From: Entamoeba invadens IP1
Lineage: Eukaryota > Evosea > Mastigamoebida > Endamoebidae
Length of the DNA: 64,000 nt
Reading direction: 5' to 3'
Assembly (NCBI RefSeq): GCF_000330505.1
Contig: NW_004443593.1
Coordinates: 35,566-99,565, forward strand
Part shown: positions 1 to 12,482 of the stretch, in pieces
Layout: each line of letters starts with the position of its first letter
Numbering within the stretch: the first letter of the stretch is position 1
The notes under the pieces: generated by a model
What the model saw: the letters and a program-made list of their open reading frames with translations, nothing else
Database searches by the model: none
Told to the model about the DNA's origin: nothing
Program-made: the position numbers and the translations under genes

Positions 1-470
1 TCAAAAATTTGTGTATAGTATATTAAACGATACAAAATAAGTCTTTCCAAAAACAGGGTTTTAAAATTAAAAAAATTATCAAATATAATTCTGATATAAA
101 TTCTTCATTGAAAAACAAGGGATATATCGTTTTTTTTAAAATTCCAAAAGTATTTTTTTTGATTTAGTTTTCATTGTAACGTTTTGATGTTTTGTAATAG
201 TCATGTAAAAAAGTTGATATTATATTGAATTTAAATGTATGTAACAAACAATCAAATATTATGATATTAGTTGTGCAACCACACCGACATTTGGTGTTTT
301 CAATCAACAACTTTTTGTTGTAAATCATATGTGTATAAGATATATTATTTAAAAAAATAACTATCTTTTCAATTATTTTGTTCAACATTACACAAAATAA
401 ACCAAATGTATATGAACAACTTTACTACTTTTTTCATGATTATAAAGAAAGAACATTTTTTAATCAAGTA
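1..470 (-). repeat. Dispersed repeat, copy A (inverted relative to copy B at 37010-37475)
   Basis: The reverse complement of this stretch aligns along most of its length with 37010-37475. Shared blocks include GTGGTTGCACAACTAATAT and TTTAATATACTATACA. Copy A starts at the window edge, so its outer end is unseen. An open frame on the minus strand (164-388) holds a cysteine-rich peptide (KCRCGC) that is partly kept in copy B, which suggests decayed coding sequence inside the repeat. Copy B lies within an old pogo/Tigger-type element, so copy A may be part of a second such element. Confidence 0.7.
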
Positions 471-1327
471 AACAAATATGGTTTTATTATGTTTAAACAA
501 TGGGTATAAAATCAGAAATTGGAAAAAAATGGATTAATTATTTAAATATTTTTTGAAACATTCCTTTTCTAATTGTTTAATAGTGCCAGATAACCTTTAA
601 GACGTATAAAATAAATAGGCTGATTTATTCGTTTTGAATAAGTTTAATACGGGTGTAATTATTGAAAAAAAAACAGATAGTTTTTAAATTGATTTTCCAT
701 CAGTTTTCAAAAAGTATTTATAAAATATTATTAAACCAATATTATAATTATATTATAAAATAATGATAAAATAAAGTGTTTTATTTTATTTCACTTCCTT
801 AGTGTTTTACCAAACTAAGGAAGATTAAAACTTGTAAATTATATCGAGAAAAAACACCTTAAAAGTGGTTTGTTACCTTATTATTTTCTATCACTCAATT
901 TTACCTTTTATATGAATATTTTTGAGTCGTTGTTTATTTTTCATTACAAGCACGCTAAAAAGGTGACAAAGACTTTCATAACTTGATTTATATAAATTAC
1001 ATAAACCAATAAAAATATTTTACTATTTATCAAACCATAATTTAATTATTGTTTTTTTTATTATATTATTTAAAGTGGTTTTTTCCATTATATAACTACA
1101 CACTTATTTTCTTGAAAAGTAAAACAAAAGTTAAATCAATTATTATTTTACATCATAAAATACTTTGATATCGAAAAACTATTATTTTAGGTTTTTACAT
1201 ATTTGAAAAACACCAATTTATAATTATTCAAATCAAAAAGATGGTTTTCTTATTTAATAATACGTTTAATTGACGTGTTAATAAAAAATGACGTAAAATC
1301 AAAATTATCAAACACAATATACAGAAT
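471..1327. other. A+T-rich intergenic stretch
   Basis: No open frame with recognisable coding character and no clear repeat was seen. The last part is presumably the promoter region of the kinase gene that follows. Confidence 0.6.
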
Positions 1328-4300
1328 ATGAAACACCTCTTTTTTGGTGTGATTTTGGTTTTGGCAGCTGCCGATATTATATGCCAACCCATTTCAAGTC
1401 AATGTACAGATGGTTTTTAAAGTACTTAGTTTGTTATATTAATAAAAATTTAACATGCATTATTTATAATAACATATTATTAATACACAATTTAATTGAC
1501 ATAAATAAATAACAAAGAAGACAACATAGAAAATATAGAAAATTGTGACATATTATATATCTCATACAACTTTACTTTGACAAAAGAATGCGCCGATGCA
1601 TTTAAAAATTTTCCCCATATCGAAATTGACGGTAACTACAAAATATATCTTGATAACAATCTCAACTATTCAAATGGGATTTCATTTTTAATCAATTCGA
1701 AAACATTATTAGAAGGTCTGGAATCTTTTTCTAATTATCCAATTTCTCTCTCAGAAGGATCTTCAGTTGAAATCTATAATGATTTTTTAATACAAGAAAT
1801 TTCGTTCAGTGACGGGTCTATTTTTGTTTTTGGAAATTTAAAAGTTACTAAAAGTCTCACAATTTTAAGAAGAGGGAAGTTAGTTATTTCTGGAGACATT
1901 TTTATTGAAGAAAACGCAATTTTTAAATGTGAAATGTGCGAAGTAAAATGTACCAATTTGTATTTAAATAAAAACACGACGTTTTTAGCAAATTCAAAAA
2001 GTGTTTTATACATCAACACAATATCAACAGAGAAGAACACACAAATTATTTTATCTTCAATTTCACTACAATTTGAAAATATCAAAATTAATAAAAATTC
2101 GACTTTAACTTTAGACGAAGTCCAATTTTTGAATACAACAAGAGAAAAGTCTTTTACAATATCAGAGTCAACTTTAATATTTTCAAGAGAAAATGTGTTA
2201 AATAATTTGATAATAAAAACAACTAATCAAAGTGAAGTAATTTTTAATAAAATTTGTACTTTCAAAAGTCTTGAAGTTTTAGATTCAAATGTTATTATAA
2301 AAGCTTCGAGCGTGTTAAATGTTGAAAATACCATGTCAAGTGGTGATTCTATTTTTACACTTTTTGATAAATTTAGACTGCACTCAAACATGATACAAAT
2401 GAGAAACAATTCTCAATTTAAAATTGATGCAAATGAAGGGAGTATCACTTTCAACGTATTTAACTTTTTTGATGTTGCAAAATTGAATATTTTTAATTCA
2501 AATTTAAATGACAAAAATAATAAAAATGTTGTGTTAGATGGTGTTATTGTTCTATGTAATACATCAGAATTTGAAATACACCAAGGCACTTCTGTTACTG
2601 CTTTAAATAGGATAACATTGTCAGACTATTCTCTATTTATAATAGCCGGCTATTTTCATTCAACAGATGAAATATTAACAAAAGAAAAAGGTCTTATTTT
2701 TAATAACAATTCTTCCCTCTTAATTTATGACCACGCAAAAATAGAATCTATTAGTTTTATTACACTCTATGACTACTCTAAAGCAACTTTTAAAGACTCT
2801 GTCTATCTCGAGGCAGCCAAATTCACGTGTTACAATTCGTCACAAATGTATTTCGAAAAGAATTCTGATATTCAACTGAACACTATGTTAACATATTATA
2901 ATAATTCAATATCGAAGTATTCTGATAATGTCACTATATTTATAGACCTCCCACAAGTGTATCCAAACTTATTTTATACATACTGTTTACTCTCTTTCAA
3001 TAATTACTCAAGTGTGGAATTTAGTTCAAGTGTTTTTTTAACGATCAACTCGTGTATAGAGTTTTGGAATTCATCACGTGGGATATTCCCAAGTGGGTCG
3101 CACTACGAAATATATAATTCGCTGTTCTTTTTTAACAGCAATTCTGAACATAATACACACATCGAAATTGAAAATGGAGCAGTGTTTTTTATATATAGTA
3201 AACACCTTAATAAAACGTATTGTAAAACACTGACTAATTGGGATTACGAACAATCACGACAATGTTATTCATTAATAATCTTTTCACAAATTCAGTTGTT
3301 TATTTATAACGCTGACATATACAAAAAAACAATTTTTACTTTATTAAATGGATCTTTTTCGTTTGCTTTAAAACTGTTGATATCCTCAGAAAACTGTTTC
3401 GACTTCATGTCGATCAATTACAAAATACTACCTTTCGAGTACCTAACAAATTTTCTAATTGTGTCAAATGGAAGATTGATAAGATACTGTCCTGATAAAT
3501 ACGCCACTCTTATTCAAAACCAAAACAATTTTGTCAAAAACAAAGACGAAATTTTATTTGGAGAATTTGAAACAGCCAAAAACAGTTTTAAAAATAATTT
3601 TAAAAACATTTCCCAAATTGTTCCTCGAATTTTGGAAAAACAAGAAACCCTAAAGGGGGTAATTTTCCCAACAGAGGTCTACTGCCATATTAATGACAGT
3701 AATTTCAATAATAGCTTCAAATTTAACAATTTGTACACATCTTTTACTCACCCACATTGCCCATACCCGAGTAATGAAACACATCCAATGCTTGTCATCT
3801 CTGAAGTTAAAAACATTAGTATTGGGTCGGATATAGAAGAAGTCTACATTGACTTCAAACAAGACTTTTTAGTTGATATTGTTGTGGATAAATGTAAAAA
3901 TGTTTTTTCAAAGGAAATTTTGGAATTATCGAAAAGAAAAATTTGTTGAAAGAGCAAATTCCGTACTGTACAAATTATATTGCAAAATCTGTGATTGTGA
4001 GCCGCTCAGAAATCACTTTTACAGTAAATTGCAAAGACACTCAGACAAAGTTTACAAATAAAGTTGTGAATTTTGTCTGTTTTGAAACGAACGATATGGA
4101 CATATAAGAAGTCAAATATTCCCCTTGTAGTGTATCTAATTAGTGATGATTTGTACACGACATTTGAGGGTTATGAAAACGTTCAAGGAATTCTTTTAAT
4201 GAGTAAAAAATATTTAGAATATTCAAATGGAAATGATTACGACTCCGTGTATTACTACAACAATATTATGAAAGGAAAAAATAAAAAAGGAGGGAAGTAC

Positions 4301-6997
4301 ATTTCTTATATGTATTTTGAGGATAACAAATATATTAAATGTGGAAATAATTCAACAGATTGTGTTAATAAAACATATGCTATACAATGTAAAAATGGCT
4401 ATTTTATGAACATGGCAGGTAGCTGTATTAAAAAACAGTTTTGTAAACAAATATATGGCGGAATTTGTGTCGAATTGAACGGATTTTTTGACTACCAAAA
4501 ACACGAATTTAAAAAGTGTGACGAATTATGTTTATCTTGTTCGTTTAATGAGTGTTTTATATGCGAGTCAAATTCATTTTTAATTAATGGAAAATGTCAA
4601 CTGAAAGGAATTGGAGAGAAGATAGTATACTCACGTTCTATAGTTAGTTGTGCGGATGGGCACTATAATAACCAAAACACTTGTTTTTTATGTAAAACAA
4701 CATTTTTAAACTGTGAATTGTGTAACAAGAAAAAATGCACCAAATGCATTTCTGGGTATGCACTTGACGCCTCACAAAATTGTGTGATTTTAATAAAAAC
4801 ATTAAACACATCAGAAGTATTAAAATTGTGTCCAGATCACTTTTTATTATCAGAGAATGGTAGGTACCTTACTTCTATTACAAAGTGTTTGTATTTTATT
4901 GAAGATGTGTGTTATCAGTGTGAGTCTGATTATGTTCTGTTACATGGAAAGTGTTACCAAGGCGCCATCGCACAAAGTGATAATTGTGAATTGTTATCAC
5001 CAATTGGATGTCTTCGATGTGCAAAGGGGTATTACACTGACAAAGAAAACAAGTGCAGCAAATGCAACACAAAGTGCACTGAATGTACAGAGAACTCTGA
5101 GAAGTGTCAAAGTTGCATCACAGGCACAGTCCTCTCAAATGGGAAGTGTCTCACCATTTTTGCACTTGAAGGGATTTGTACTTCGTATGATGCGAATGGG
5201 CAATGCTCGCAGTGTATTAATGGATATAGTACTACTAGTGGAACTTGTGTGAAATGTCCATATCCATGTGTTATATGTAAAAACGACCAAATTTGCGAGA
5301 AGTGTGATAACACGTATTTTATGAATGAAACCGAAGTTTGTGAGAGTGTGTATGACATCACAAATTGTGGCGAATTATCAGAGACTTTGGGGTGTTTGAA
5401 GTGCTCTGAAGGGTATTACAAAAGTAAGTTGCGTTGTATTCAATGCAAGCAAAATTGCTTCTCTTGTAATTCAGCAGATTATTGTAATGAGTGTAGTAAT
5501 AACATGGTTTTATCCAATGGTAAATGCACAGAGCGGTTATATATAGAAAACTGTATATTAATAACTAACTCGATGTGTAAGAAATGCAACTTTTGGTACA
5601 AATCCAGTAATGACAAATATTTGTGTGACAAAATGAATTTGACTAAAATTCTTCTTATAGTAATATTTGGATGTATATTTTTATTATTCATATTTACTAT
5701 ACCAATGAGTTTTATTGGATTATATATTATACAAAGACATCATCTTAATGTGGAGAGAAAGAAGAAAGGAATCTCTTCAATACGGAGTGTTAGAGAACAA
5801 ATGAAACCATTAATAGACAATATATACACAACTTCATCTCAATTGGATTTTGGTGTTGACCTACCAGTTAATAGAACGAGTACAAAAACGGTTATATTTG
5901 CAAATAAATCAAAATCTATTGTTAAGCTGCAGTTGGTGTACATGCAACGCAAAAGTTACAAAATCACCGTCTCACCAAAAGTCGTCACTTTACGACCAAA
6001 AGACACATGTCTTTTCACAATTGAAATTTCACCGACGTATTCCGGCGATTTTAAAAGTTCTTTGACATTGAGTTGGGTCTTTCTAAAACGCGGTGTTGAG
6101 TTGACTAAGAGAATTCCACTCATATTTTCAACAGCACTTTCAACGTGGATTGACGACAGTAGCATCACAGACATGATTGAAATATGTCGAGGCTGTGTTG
6201 GAATCATTTTTAAAGCAACATATAAAGGGCGCACAGTGGCAGTGAAGAAGATCAGACAATTTAAAAATGTCAAAGACGACGAGTTTACAACAGAAGTCGA
6301 CATGTTACAAAAGATACGAAATCCAAATATAGTCGAATTCATATGAGCCGTATATCAAAGTGTAAAGCACATGATTGTCATGGAATATATCAAAAATGGG
6401 AGTCTGGATCAGATCATTAAAAGTTATAAAGTGAAAAATAGTGCAAATGATGTGCAAAATTCTAACGACAAAATATTACCACAAAAAATTCGGTACAAAA
6501 TTTTATTGGACGCTACAAAGGGTGTCAACTATTAACACCTCAATGGAATTTTTCATAGAGACATCAAGCCAGGAAATATTCTTGTTGTTGAATTAAACAG
6601 TATAATTGAAGTCAACGCTAAACTTTCAGACTTTGGAAGTGCAAGAAACGTAAATTTGTTAATGTCAAATTTGACATTCACAAAGGACGTTGGAACACCA
6701 AAGTATATGGCGCCCGAGTTGTTGAATGGACAGAAGTACTCAATTGCTGCGGATGTGTACTCACTTGGAATTACTTTCTTTGAGGCATTTACTTGGAAAG
6801 ACGCTTTTGAAAACGTGAAATACTTCTTTGAAATTCCTGAGTTGATTTCTAAAGGAAAGCGACCAGATGACAAGTGTTTGAGTTATAAAGAAAGACGTTT
6901 ACTTGAAGAGATGTGGGCACAAAAACGGAAAGAAAGAATCACAAGCGAGGAAGTTGTGGATGTCATGCAAAAGATGTTTGACAGAGTAAATAATTAA
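1328..6997 (+). pseudogene. Transmembrane kinase (TMK) pseudogene
   Basis: This has the layout of an Entamoeba receptor-like transmembrane kinase. A signal peptide (MKHLFFGVILVLAAADIICQ, from 1328) is followed by a long Asn/Ser-rich region of repeated short beta-like strands (about 1577-3950), then many CXXC pairs (about 4390-5620), a membrane helix (about 5637-5730) and a cytoplasmic kinase domain (about 6170-6990). Kinase motifs present are VAVKKI, HRDIKPGN, SDFGSA and YMAPE; the glycine loop is weak (GCVG). Breaks: a frameshift near 3945, another near 4085, an in-frame TGA at 6344-6346 and an in-frame TAA at 6533-6535. The reading frame stays coding across each stop, so these are secondary lesions. 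The family is thought to sense surface signals. A spliced first exon is needed to join the signal peptide to the body. Confidence 0.88.
1413..1517 (+). other. Probable intron in the TMK pseudogene
   Basis: The signal-peptide frame hits a stop at 1418-1420. Removing 1413-1517 (GTTTTTAAAG to AACAAAG) joins it in phase to the coding frame that runs upstream from 1577 (EDNIENIENCD). The ends are GT and AG. The usual Entamoeba donor GTTTGT occurs 16 nt downstream of the chosen donor, so the exact 5' site is uncertain. Confidence 0.5.
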
Positions 6998-7787
6998 CTG
7001 AGTACAATTAGCACAACGGTGTATAGTAAATAGTAATCAAATTATTTATAGCGAATATGTGTTAAGTAAAATTATACAATAAAACATTCTAAAATATGAA
7101 TAATTTAATTTATTTTTTAATCAAATATGTTTTATTTTTGAATAGAAACAATTGAATTTGTTGTTCAAAACATCCTAGACATAGAACAAAAGTTGCAGGT
7201 GTGGTGCTAATGTTTCGACGAATAATTAATATTATTTATACAGTTGTATTTACAAATTTGAACCATCATTTAAAAACAATTAACAAAAAATTATTCATTA
7301 TTAGAACAGTTTTTAAATAGTAAAATAAAACCTTGGTACTTGTTGTAAATTTAGACTTATATATGTACATAAAAAATACAATTAGATTATTATCTTTATT
7401 AAGCTGAATTTTTAAAACAAACTCTGATTTGTAATAATATTCAAGTTATTATTAACAATTAAATTGTTTTTAAATTAGAATATAAATTGTTAATAATATC
7501 AGAGGTTTCCAAAATCACAATCCTAATTACCCACGTCACCATTTCATAACCAAAATGTTCATTTTCTTTATAAATTCGTACGTTATTATACCACATTTTC
7601 GGCAATAATTATTTTGGAAACGCTTAAATGATATTTTAAAAAAGTTATATTTAAAATTGTTTTTATAACGAAAAAAATGATTAGCAGAAATTCACTGGTT
7701 AATTGTTTTATTGATAACAAATTTAAACGACATTTTAGCATAAACATGTTGTTATTTGTTAAAATATATATAAAATTGAATAAAAAT
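6998..7787. other. A+T-rich intergenic stretch between convergent genes
   Basis: This lies between the 3' ends of the TMK (+) and the TLDc gene (-). I see no gene or clear repeat. Confidence 0.6.
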
Positions 7788-8861
7788 TCAATTAAGTTGG
7801 AAGATGACAATATTCTTAACTGTAAATGTATCATAATCCGTTAAATCTTGTTCCAACGCCGTGTAAACCATGGGCGAGCAACGACTACTTCATATTTGAT
7901 TTTTCTTGCGGACACATATATCATCACCAAATTCAAAAAGTATATCTTTGTTCTGAGAATCTAAATATAATTCTTTATCCGGGCAATCGCCGCTTTTGCC
8001 AAACATTATTGGATTTAAAATGCCATTTCTCACAAGTGAAAAGATGTATGAACTATTACTGGACATATAATCTACTATAATAGTGATTTTGCCTGTGTAC
8101 ACGCCACCAAACTTGTTGTGATTTGTGTCTTCTATCAAAAAGCACAAATTGCTTTCATTAATAACTCGAGCATTTAACATAGATGTGCCCAGTGACCAAC
8201 TTTCTTTGTTAGAGTCGAACAAAACAGCACCAAGTTTATGACCTGTCAATTTCTCAAGACTGGCTTTCTCTTCAAATGTGATGTGTTCTCGTTCCATTCT
8301 CTCGGCTTTTTCTTTTTCTACCTTTTGGTTAATTTTTGTTGTTTTTTCTTCTTTTTCTTTTACTACTTTCTCTGTTTTTGCCATCTTTTCATCTTTTTTG
8401 TGTTGTTCATTATGTTCGTCTTGTTGTAAATTTGAATTTATAAACTTCTTTATTTCATCCATTTTGGTGTTTTCAGCTTCTTGGATTTTTTTGATTATGT
8501 CTTCATATTGTTTTGTCTCCATTTTGTACTTCTCCTCGTGTAGTGCCATTCTTAGTTTGCATATCTCAGTCAACTTGTTGTTATCATCAAGTGTTCTGTA
8601 TGAAGCTAACTCTTTTTTGAATTTGGTGTATGTGTCTTCAAAAGTGGCAATGAACGTGTCGAATGAAGTTGCAATATCTTTCTTTCTTTTGAACTCTTTA
8701 TAAAGTTTGTCGAAGTATACATCTGCATTTTGAATTCGTTGTGAAATGTCAAGTGACTTGTCGTCAACATAATTGTCTTTTTCCTTTGCTTCGTGGAGTT
8801 CTGCCACCGCTTTTGCTGCTTCAACGCAGAGTGTTGAGAGTGTTGTCAACTCACTTTCCAT
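7788..8861 (-). pseudogene. TLDc-domain protein with coiled coil, internal stop
   Basis: The open frame 8861-7890 encodes 323 residues. The N-terminal half is a charged helical region (Lys/Glu-rich coiled coil around residues 90-200). It is followed by a TLDc-like domain with the family pattern LTGHKLGAVLFDS ... FGGVYTG ... FGKSGDCPDKELYLDS. The frame stops at a TGA at 7890-7892 but continues in the same frame for 33 more codons to a TGA at 7788-7790. That extension ends FTVKNIVIFQLN, which looks like the usual last beta strand of this family. The premature stop would therefore remove the end of the domain. TLDc proteins are linked to oxidation resistance and V-ATPase regulation elsewhere, but the Entamoeba family is uncharacterised as far as I know. 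Confidence 0.75.
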
Positions 8862-9880
8862 TGTTTTTGATGGATTTCATATTATATTTATACACACTTT
8901 TTACTCTCAAATATTAAAATTAAAGTCAAATTAGTATTTATTGAATAATTAATTATATTTCAATTAAATTGTGTAAATAAACAAGTCTTTTCAATCGCAT
9001 ATATTTCCATTTTTTACATTTATAATATAATTTATTTATTTTTTGTGTATAATTAAATTAGAAATTTTATACACATTGTGTAGCTTAACATCTAACATTA
9101 ATTTTTTTCAATGTTTATAAAAAACTATTGTATTTTGTGTAGTTTATTTATTAAAATGTATATATTTAACATATTTAAATATTGTGTAATATATAACATT
9201 TCATATATATTTGAATAGTTAATGATTGTGAAAATTTCAGTATAATTATATAACAATAATTAATCAATAACTTTTAACAAGATACAGAAATAAATAAAAA
9301 CTTTGTTACACATTGTTCAAATATGTTATAAACTTAATTATCACTATTTAAATATTACATTATAATGATTAAATTATATTTTTAACAACAATATTATATT
9401 GTTATAAATTGTGTTTTTTTGAAGATCTTTTAAAATAATTTATTTTGTTTAAATGATACTGAATTAAATTTTTGTTTTTTAAATTAATTGATTGTCAGAT
9501 TAAAATATCGAATTGTATATTTAAAAAAGAATAAATACCCATTTTTGTATTTTTAAACATGTCCTCTTGTTTTTAACAATACAGTTGATATTAATAAAAT
9601 AAAATGTAAAGTATTAAATACTATTAAACTTAATAAGTTATGTCTATATTTTTCCTGTCCAAAGTAATATTTAGTATATTACTTTTAGTTATAATCTAAT
9701 TATTTAAAACTAAAATAACGATAAACAATAATAAAAAAGTTAAATAAGTTTTTTATCATCTGTATAAGGTGTTTTGATGATGTTGATTTTTTTAAAAAAA
9801 TTTAATTATTTATATGTATATTGTGTAATTTTTAGTTTTTTATCACACAATTTTATTAACAATTTTAAAAACTGCATTGA
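8862..9880. other. A+T-rich intergenic stretch
   Basis: Very A+T-rich, with no open frame of coding character. I see nothing beyond homopolymer runs. Confidence 0.6.
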
Positions 9881-10174
9881 TTAAGAAAATTGGGGAATAC
9901 ACCCAACAGCCTCAAAATGTTTAAGATCTTCTTCTGTATATGGTATACATTTATTTGCGATTAATCTTTCTCTTTCTACGAGATCTTCTGCGGAATATCC
10001 TTCTATGCCATATTTTTTAGCACATAAACCAAGTGCAGTTTGTATTCTACTTTCTTCTTTGTGTTCTTTGACTTTTTGTTCTTGTTCTTCTTTTTCTTTT
10101 GCATATCTTTCATAACGAGCTTCGTTTTAATAACATTCTGGTATGTCATGACATGGATAATCACCCGGTCCATC
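9881..10174 (-). pseudogene. Unknown protein, C-terminal fragment with internal stop
   Basis: The minus strand from 10174 reads as about 97 codons of clearly protein-like sequence: DGPGDYPCHDIPECY, then a TAA at 10127-10129, then a Lys/Glu helix (KEKEEQEQKVKEHKEE), CAKKYGIEGY and a Cys-containing end (VGCIPQFS). The terminal TAA is at 9881-9883. Upstream of 10174 the frame is closed by a stop, so the rest of the gene is missing or lies across a splice site I could not define. I do not recognise the family. It looks like the 3' remnant of a host gene. Confidence 0.5.
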
Positions 10175-10256
10175 TTAAAACATTTTTTAAATTTAAAAGT
10201 TTGTGTTAATTCTTTATTAGCCAATTTATTACACAAGTGGTGTAATAATAATTGAT

Positions 10257-10295
10257 AATAAACTGTAGTTCAAAAGTCGGTACTGTTGTATTTTT
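10257..10295 (+). mobile_element. Solo mariner-type terminal repeat
   Basis: The sequence AACTGTAGTTCAAAAGTCGG closely matches both ends of the mariner at 18784-20480. No matching second end or transposase was found nearby, so this is a deleted copy or the remaining end of a small derivative. Confidence 0.5.
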
Positions 10296-11214
10296 AGTAC
10301 TTTTTAAAGTTTTTTTATATTTGTTTATAAAAACAAAAAAAACAAATAATCGGAAGTACAAATTTTATTTTGAAAAAAATACCAATTCAGTTAAATTATT
10401 TTCGTACAATATCAATTCATCGAAATGTTAGCCACCTTTTTTTTAAATTAATATTGTTATTTGATTTGACCTCAACTCGATACTTCGCATCACAAACACA
10501 ATGTTGTAGCTCAAATTACACAACGATAAACACGTTAGTAAATTTGGATGGTGTTGTTTATGTCGATTAGTAACAAATATCAGTTTCGTTAAAATATCAT
10601 TTTCAATTAAAAACAAACACATTGTTTTCTTATATAGACAAAAATATAAAATAAAAAGTTTCTGAAAACGCCAAAACAATAAATAAAGATAATATTTCAT
10701 AATTCTGACTGTTATTATTATTGTTGTGATAACACGATTAAATACACTATAGTTTGAACAATGTTTGTGCGCTTGCCTTTTTTCTATTTCTTTTTTAAAA
10801 AAATAAATTAGAGCAAACATTTAATAGTTTTGGGTTTTGTTATTCTAGTTATTGTCGTGACAACACCATCAGTATATCAATATTATGTGATACTTTCGCG
10901 CTTGTTATTTGTTTTATTTGATTATAAATGAAGGCTTGACAATTAAAAACTTTGACATTAAATTTATCAACTTTTTATAATAAAATGCACTTTTGGGATT
11001 AGTCACTTGTTTTTCGGAAACACAAATCCCGTTATTTTATATTAATATATAAATTTAAATTTAATACTTTATCTATGTAATACCATACATTTATTAATAT
11101 AAATACCATATAATTATTATTTGATATAGACGACAACATATAATATAAATAAAAAACGATCAATTGATTTCATTTAAAAATACTCGTGCTTTATGGTTCG
11201 ACATTTTTAAAATC
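10296..11214. other. Intergenic stretch downstream of the cysteine protease
   Basis: No coding frame I trust. A 66-codon open frame at 10370-10570 has no family features. Confidence 0.5.
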
Positions 11215-12482
11215 TTATTGTCCTGGCGCAACACATACTCCTCTTTTATCCATTTTTGTTCCGGCTTTACACACAGTACACACCAAGTTTTTTGTATTAC
11301 ACGTCTTGCAATTTGGACCGAGTTTATAATTACCAGAATAAAAGATATAATTCTGTGATAAATATCCTTTAGTATCATCTTGTGCCATCCCACATAAATT
11401 TTCGGTTGAAATTTTACCAAATCCCCCATTTTCACCCCACCAAGTACCCCAAGTATTTCTTGCTATAAAGTACTCCTGTCCAGTTTCATTGTCTTTGCAG
11501 TATCCAACTAATATCACTTGATGATCTATATTTATATTTTTGCATGTCTCTTTTGAAAACGTGAAAATACCACCTTTGTAATGATAATAACCAGTTTCAA
11601 AAGCCATAATTGCTACTAAAACAGGGCCATAATGATGTATTGTTTTCTTTAATGCCAACACCTGTTGTTCGTGGCTACCTGCTTGATTTACTGTGAAAAT
11701 TTGATATTCTTTATTTCGCAAGTATATCTCAACTGATGCATTTTGGTCTCCACGTGGAATGCATGGCGGTTTCATCTCATAAGAAGCATCAGTTCCATCA
11801 GAAAAGGGGTAATTTTTTCCAACGAATAAGTTCGCAGACCTTCGATAGCAATACCACTATTTCCACCACAACATCTGTTATTATTATGACTACCTGGTAT
11901 TGGATGTTTAGTATCAATAAATCGCTGTGGAGTAAAAAGCAACTTTTCTATTTTGGTTTCGTCTTTGTTATTTTTGTAATAAGTCATGTTTGCATATAAA
12001 ATTTGGCCATGATTGGCAATAGCAGCAGCATAACAACACCCACGCCCTTTTTGGTCAAGTGGAGTGCCACAAAGATCAATTTTTGGATGGTCTGTGTTCT
12101 TTTGAACATAATGTCCACAATATGATAAATGGTCTGGAATTACGTCCCCAGGAGGAAGAATGGGAAGTTTACCACTTTTTGAAGTCGAATCTTTTATTTG
12201 TGTTTTCATATACTTCTGTGGGTTTAATCCCATTTCCAGTGGAGTTAAATCAGAGAAATAGTTTATACCAAAAATTACATCTGATGGCGTTTTTCGCTTT
12301 GAATTTCGCCTGCGAATATCTTTGAGACTCGATTTAAAAATTGAGAGACGAACAAGACGTTGGGAAGGTGTAGAATACTTTTTGTTGTATTTTACTTCAA
12401 ATTCTTTGAAGAGTTCGAAATCGTTTTTGGTCAAGTCAAAGTCTGCCAGTGATATTGTGGACAACAACAATAACAAGTACAT
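11215..12482 (-). pseudogene. Papain-family (C1) cysteine protease, frameshifted
   Basis: A signal peptide (MYLLLLLSTISLA) is followed by an I29-type propeptide (ELFKEFEVKYNKKY, FGINYFSDLTPLE) and a mature papain domain. The catalytic Cys lies in DQKGRGCCYAAA, His in NIDHQVILVGYC and Asn in ARNTWGTWWGENGG. The canonical QGSCGSCW is altered: the first Cys is Arg and Trp is Tyr. After the domain comes a short Cys-rich tail (CKTC, CTVC) with no membrane helix. One frameshift near 11780-11795, in an A6 run, splits it into two frames: 12482-11772 and 11775-11215. Both halves are otherwise well preserved, so recent inactivation or a sequencing error is possible. These enzymes are lysosomal or secreted proteases in Entamoeba. 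Confidence 0.85.

Noticed and set aside
8238..8703. Plus-strand Phe/Ser-rich frames
   Set aside because: Antisense of the Lys/Glu coiled coil of the TLDc gene.
10003..10255. Lys-rich and Phe-rich short frames on either strand
   Set aside because: Alternate frames of the unknown fragment at 9881-10174, which has better protein character.
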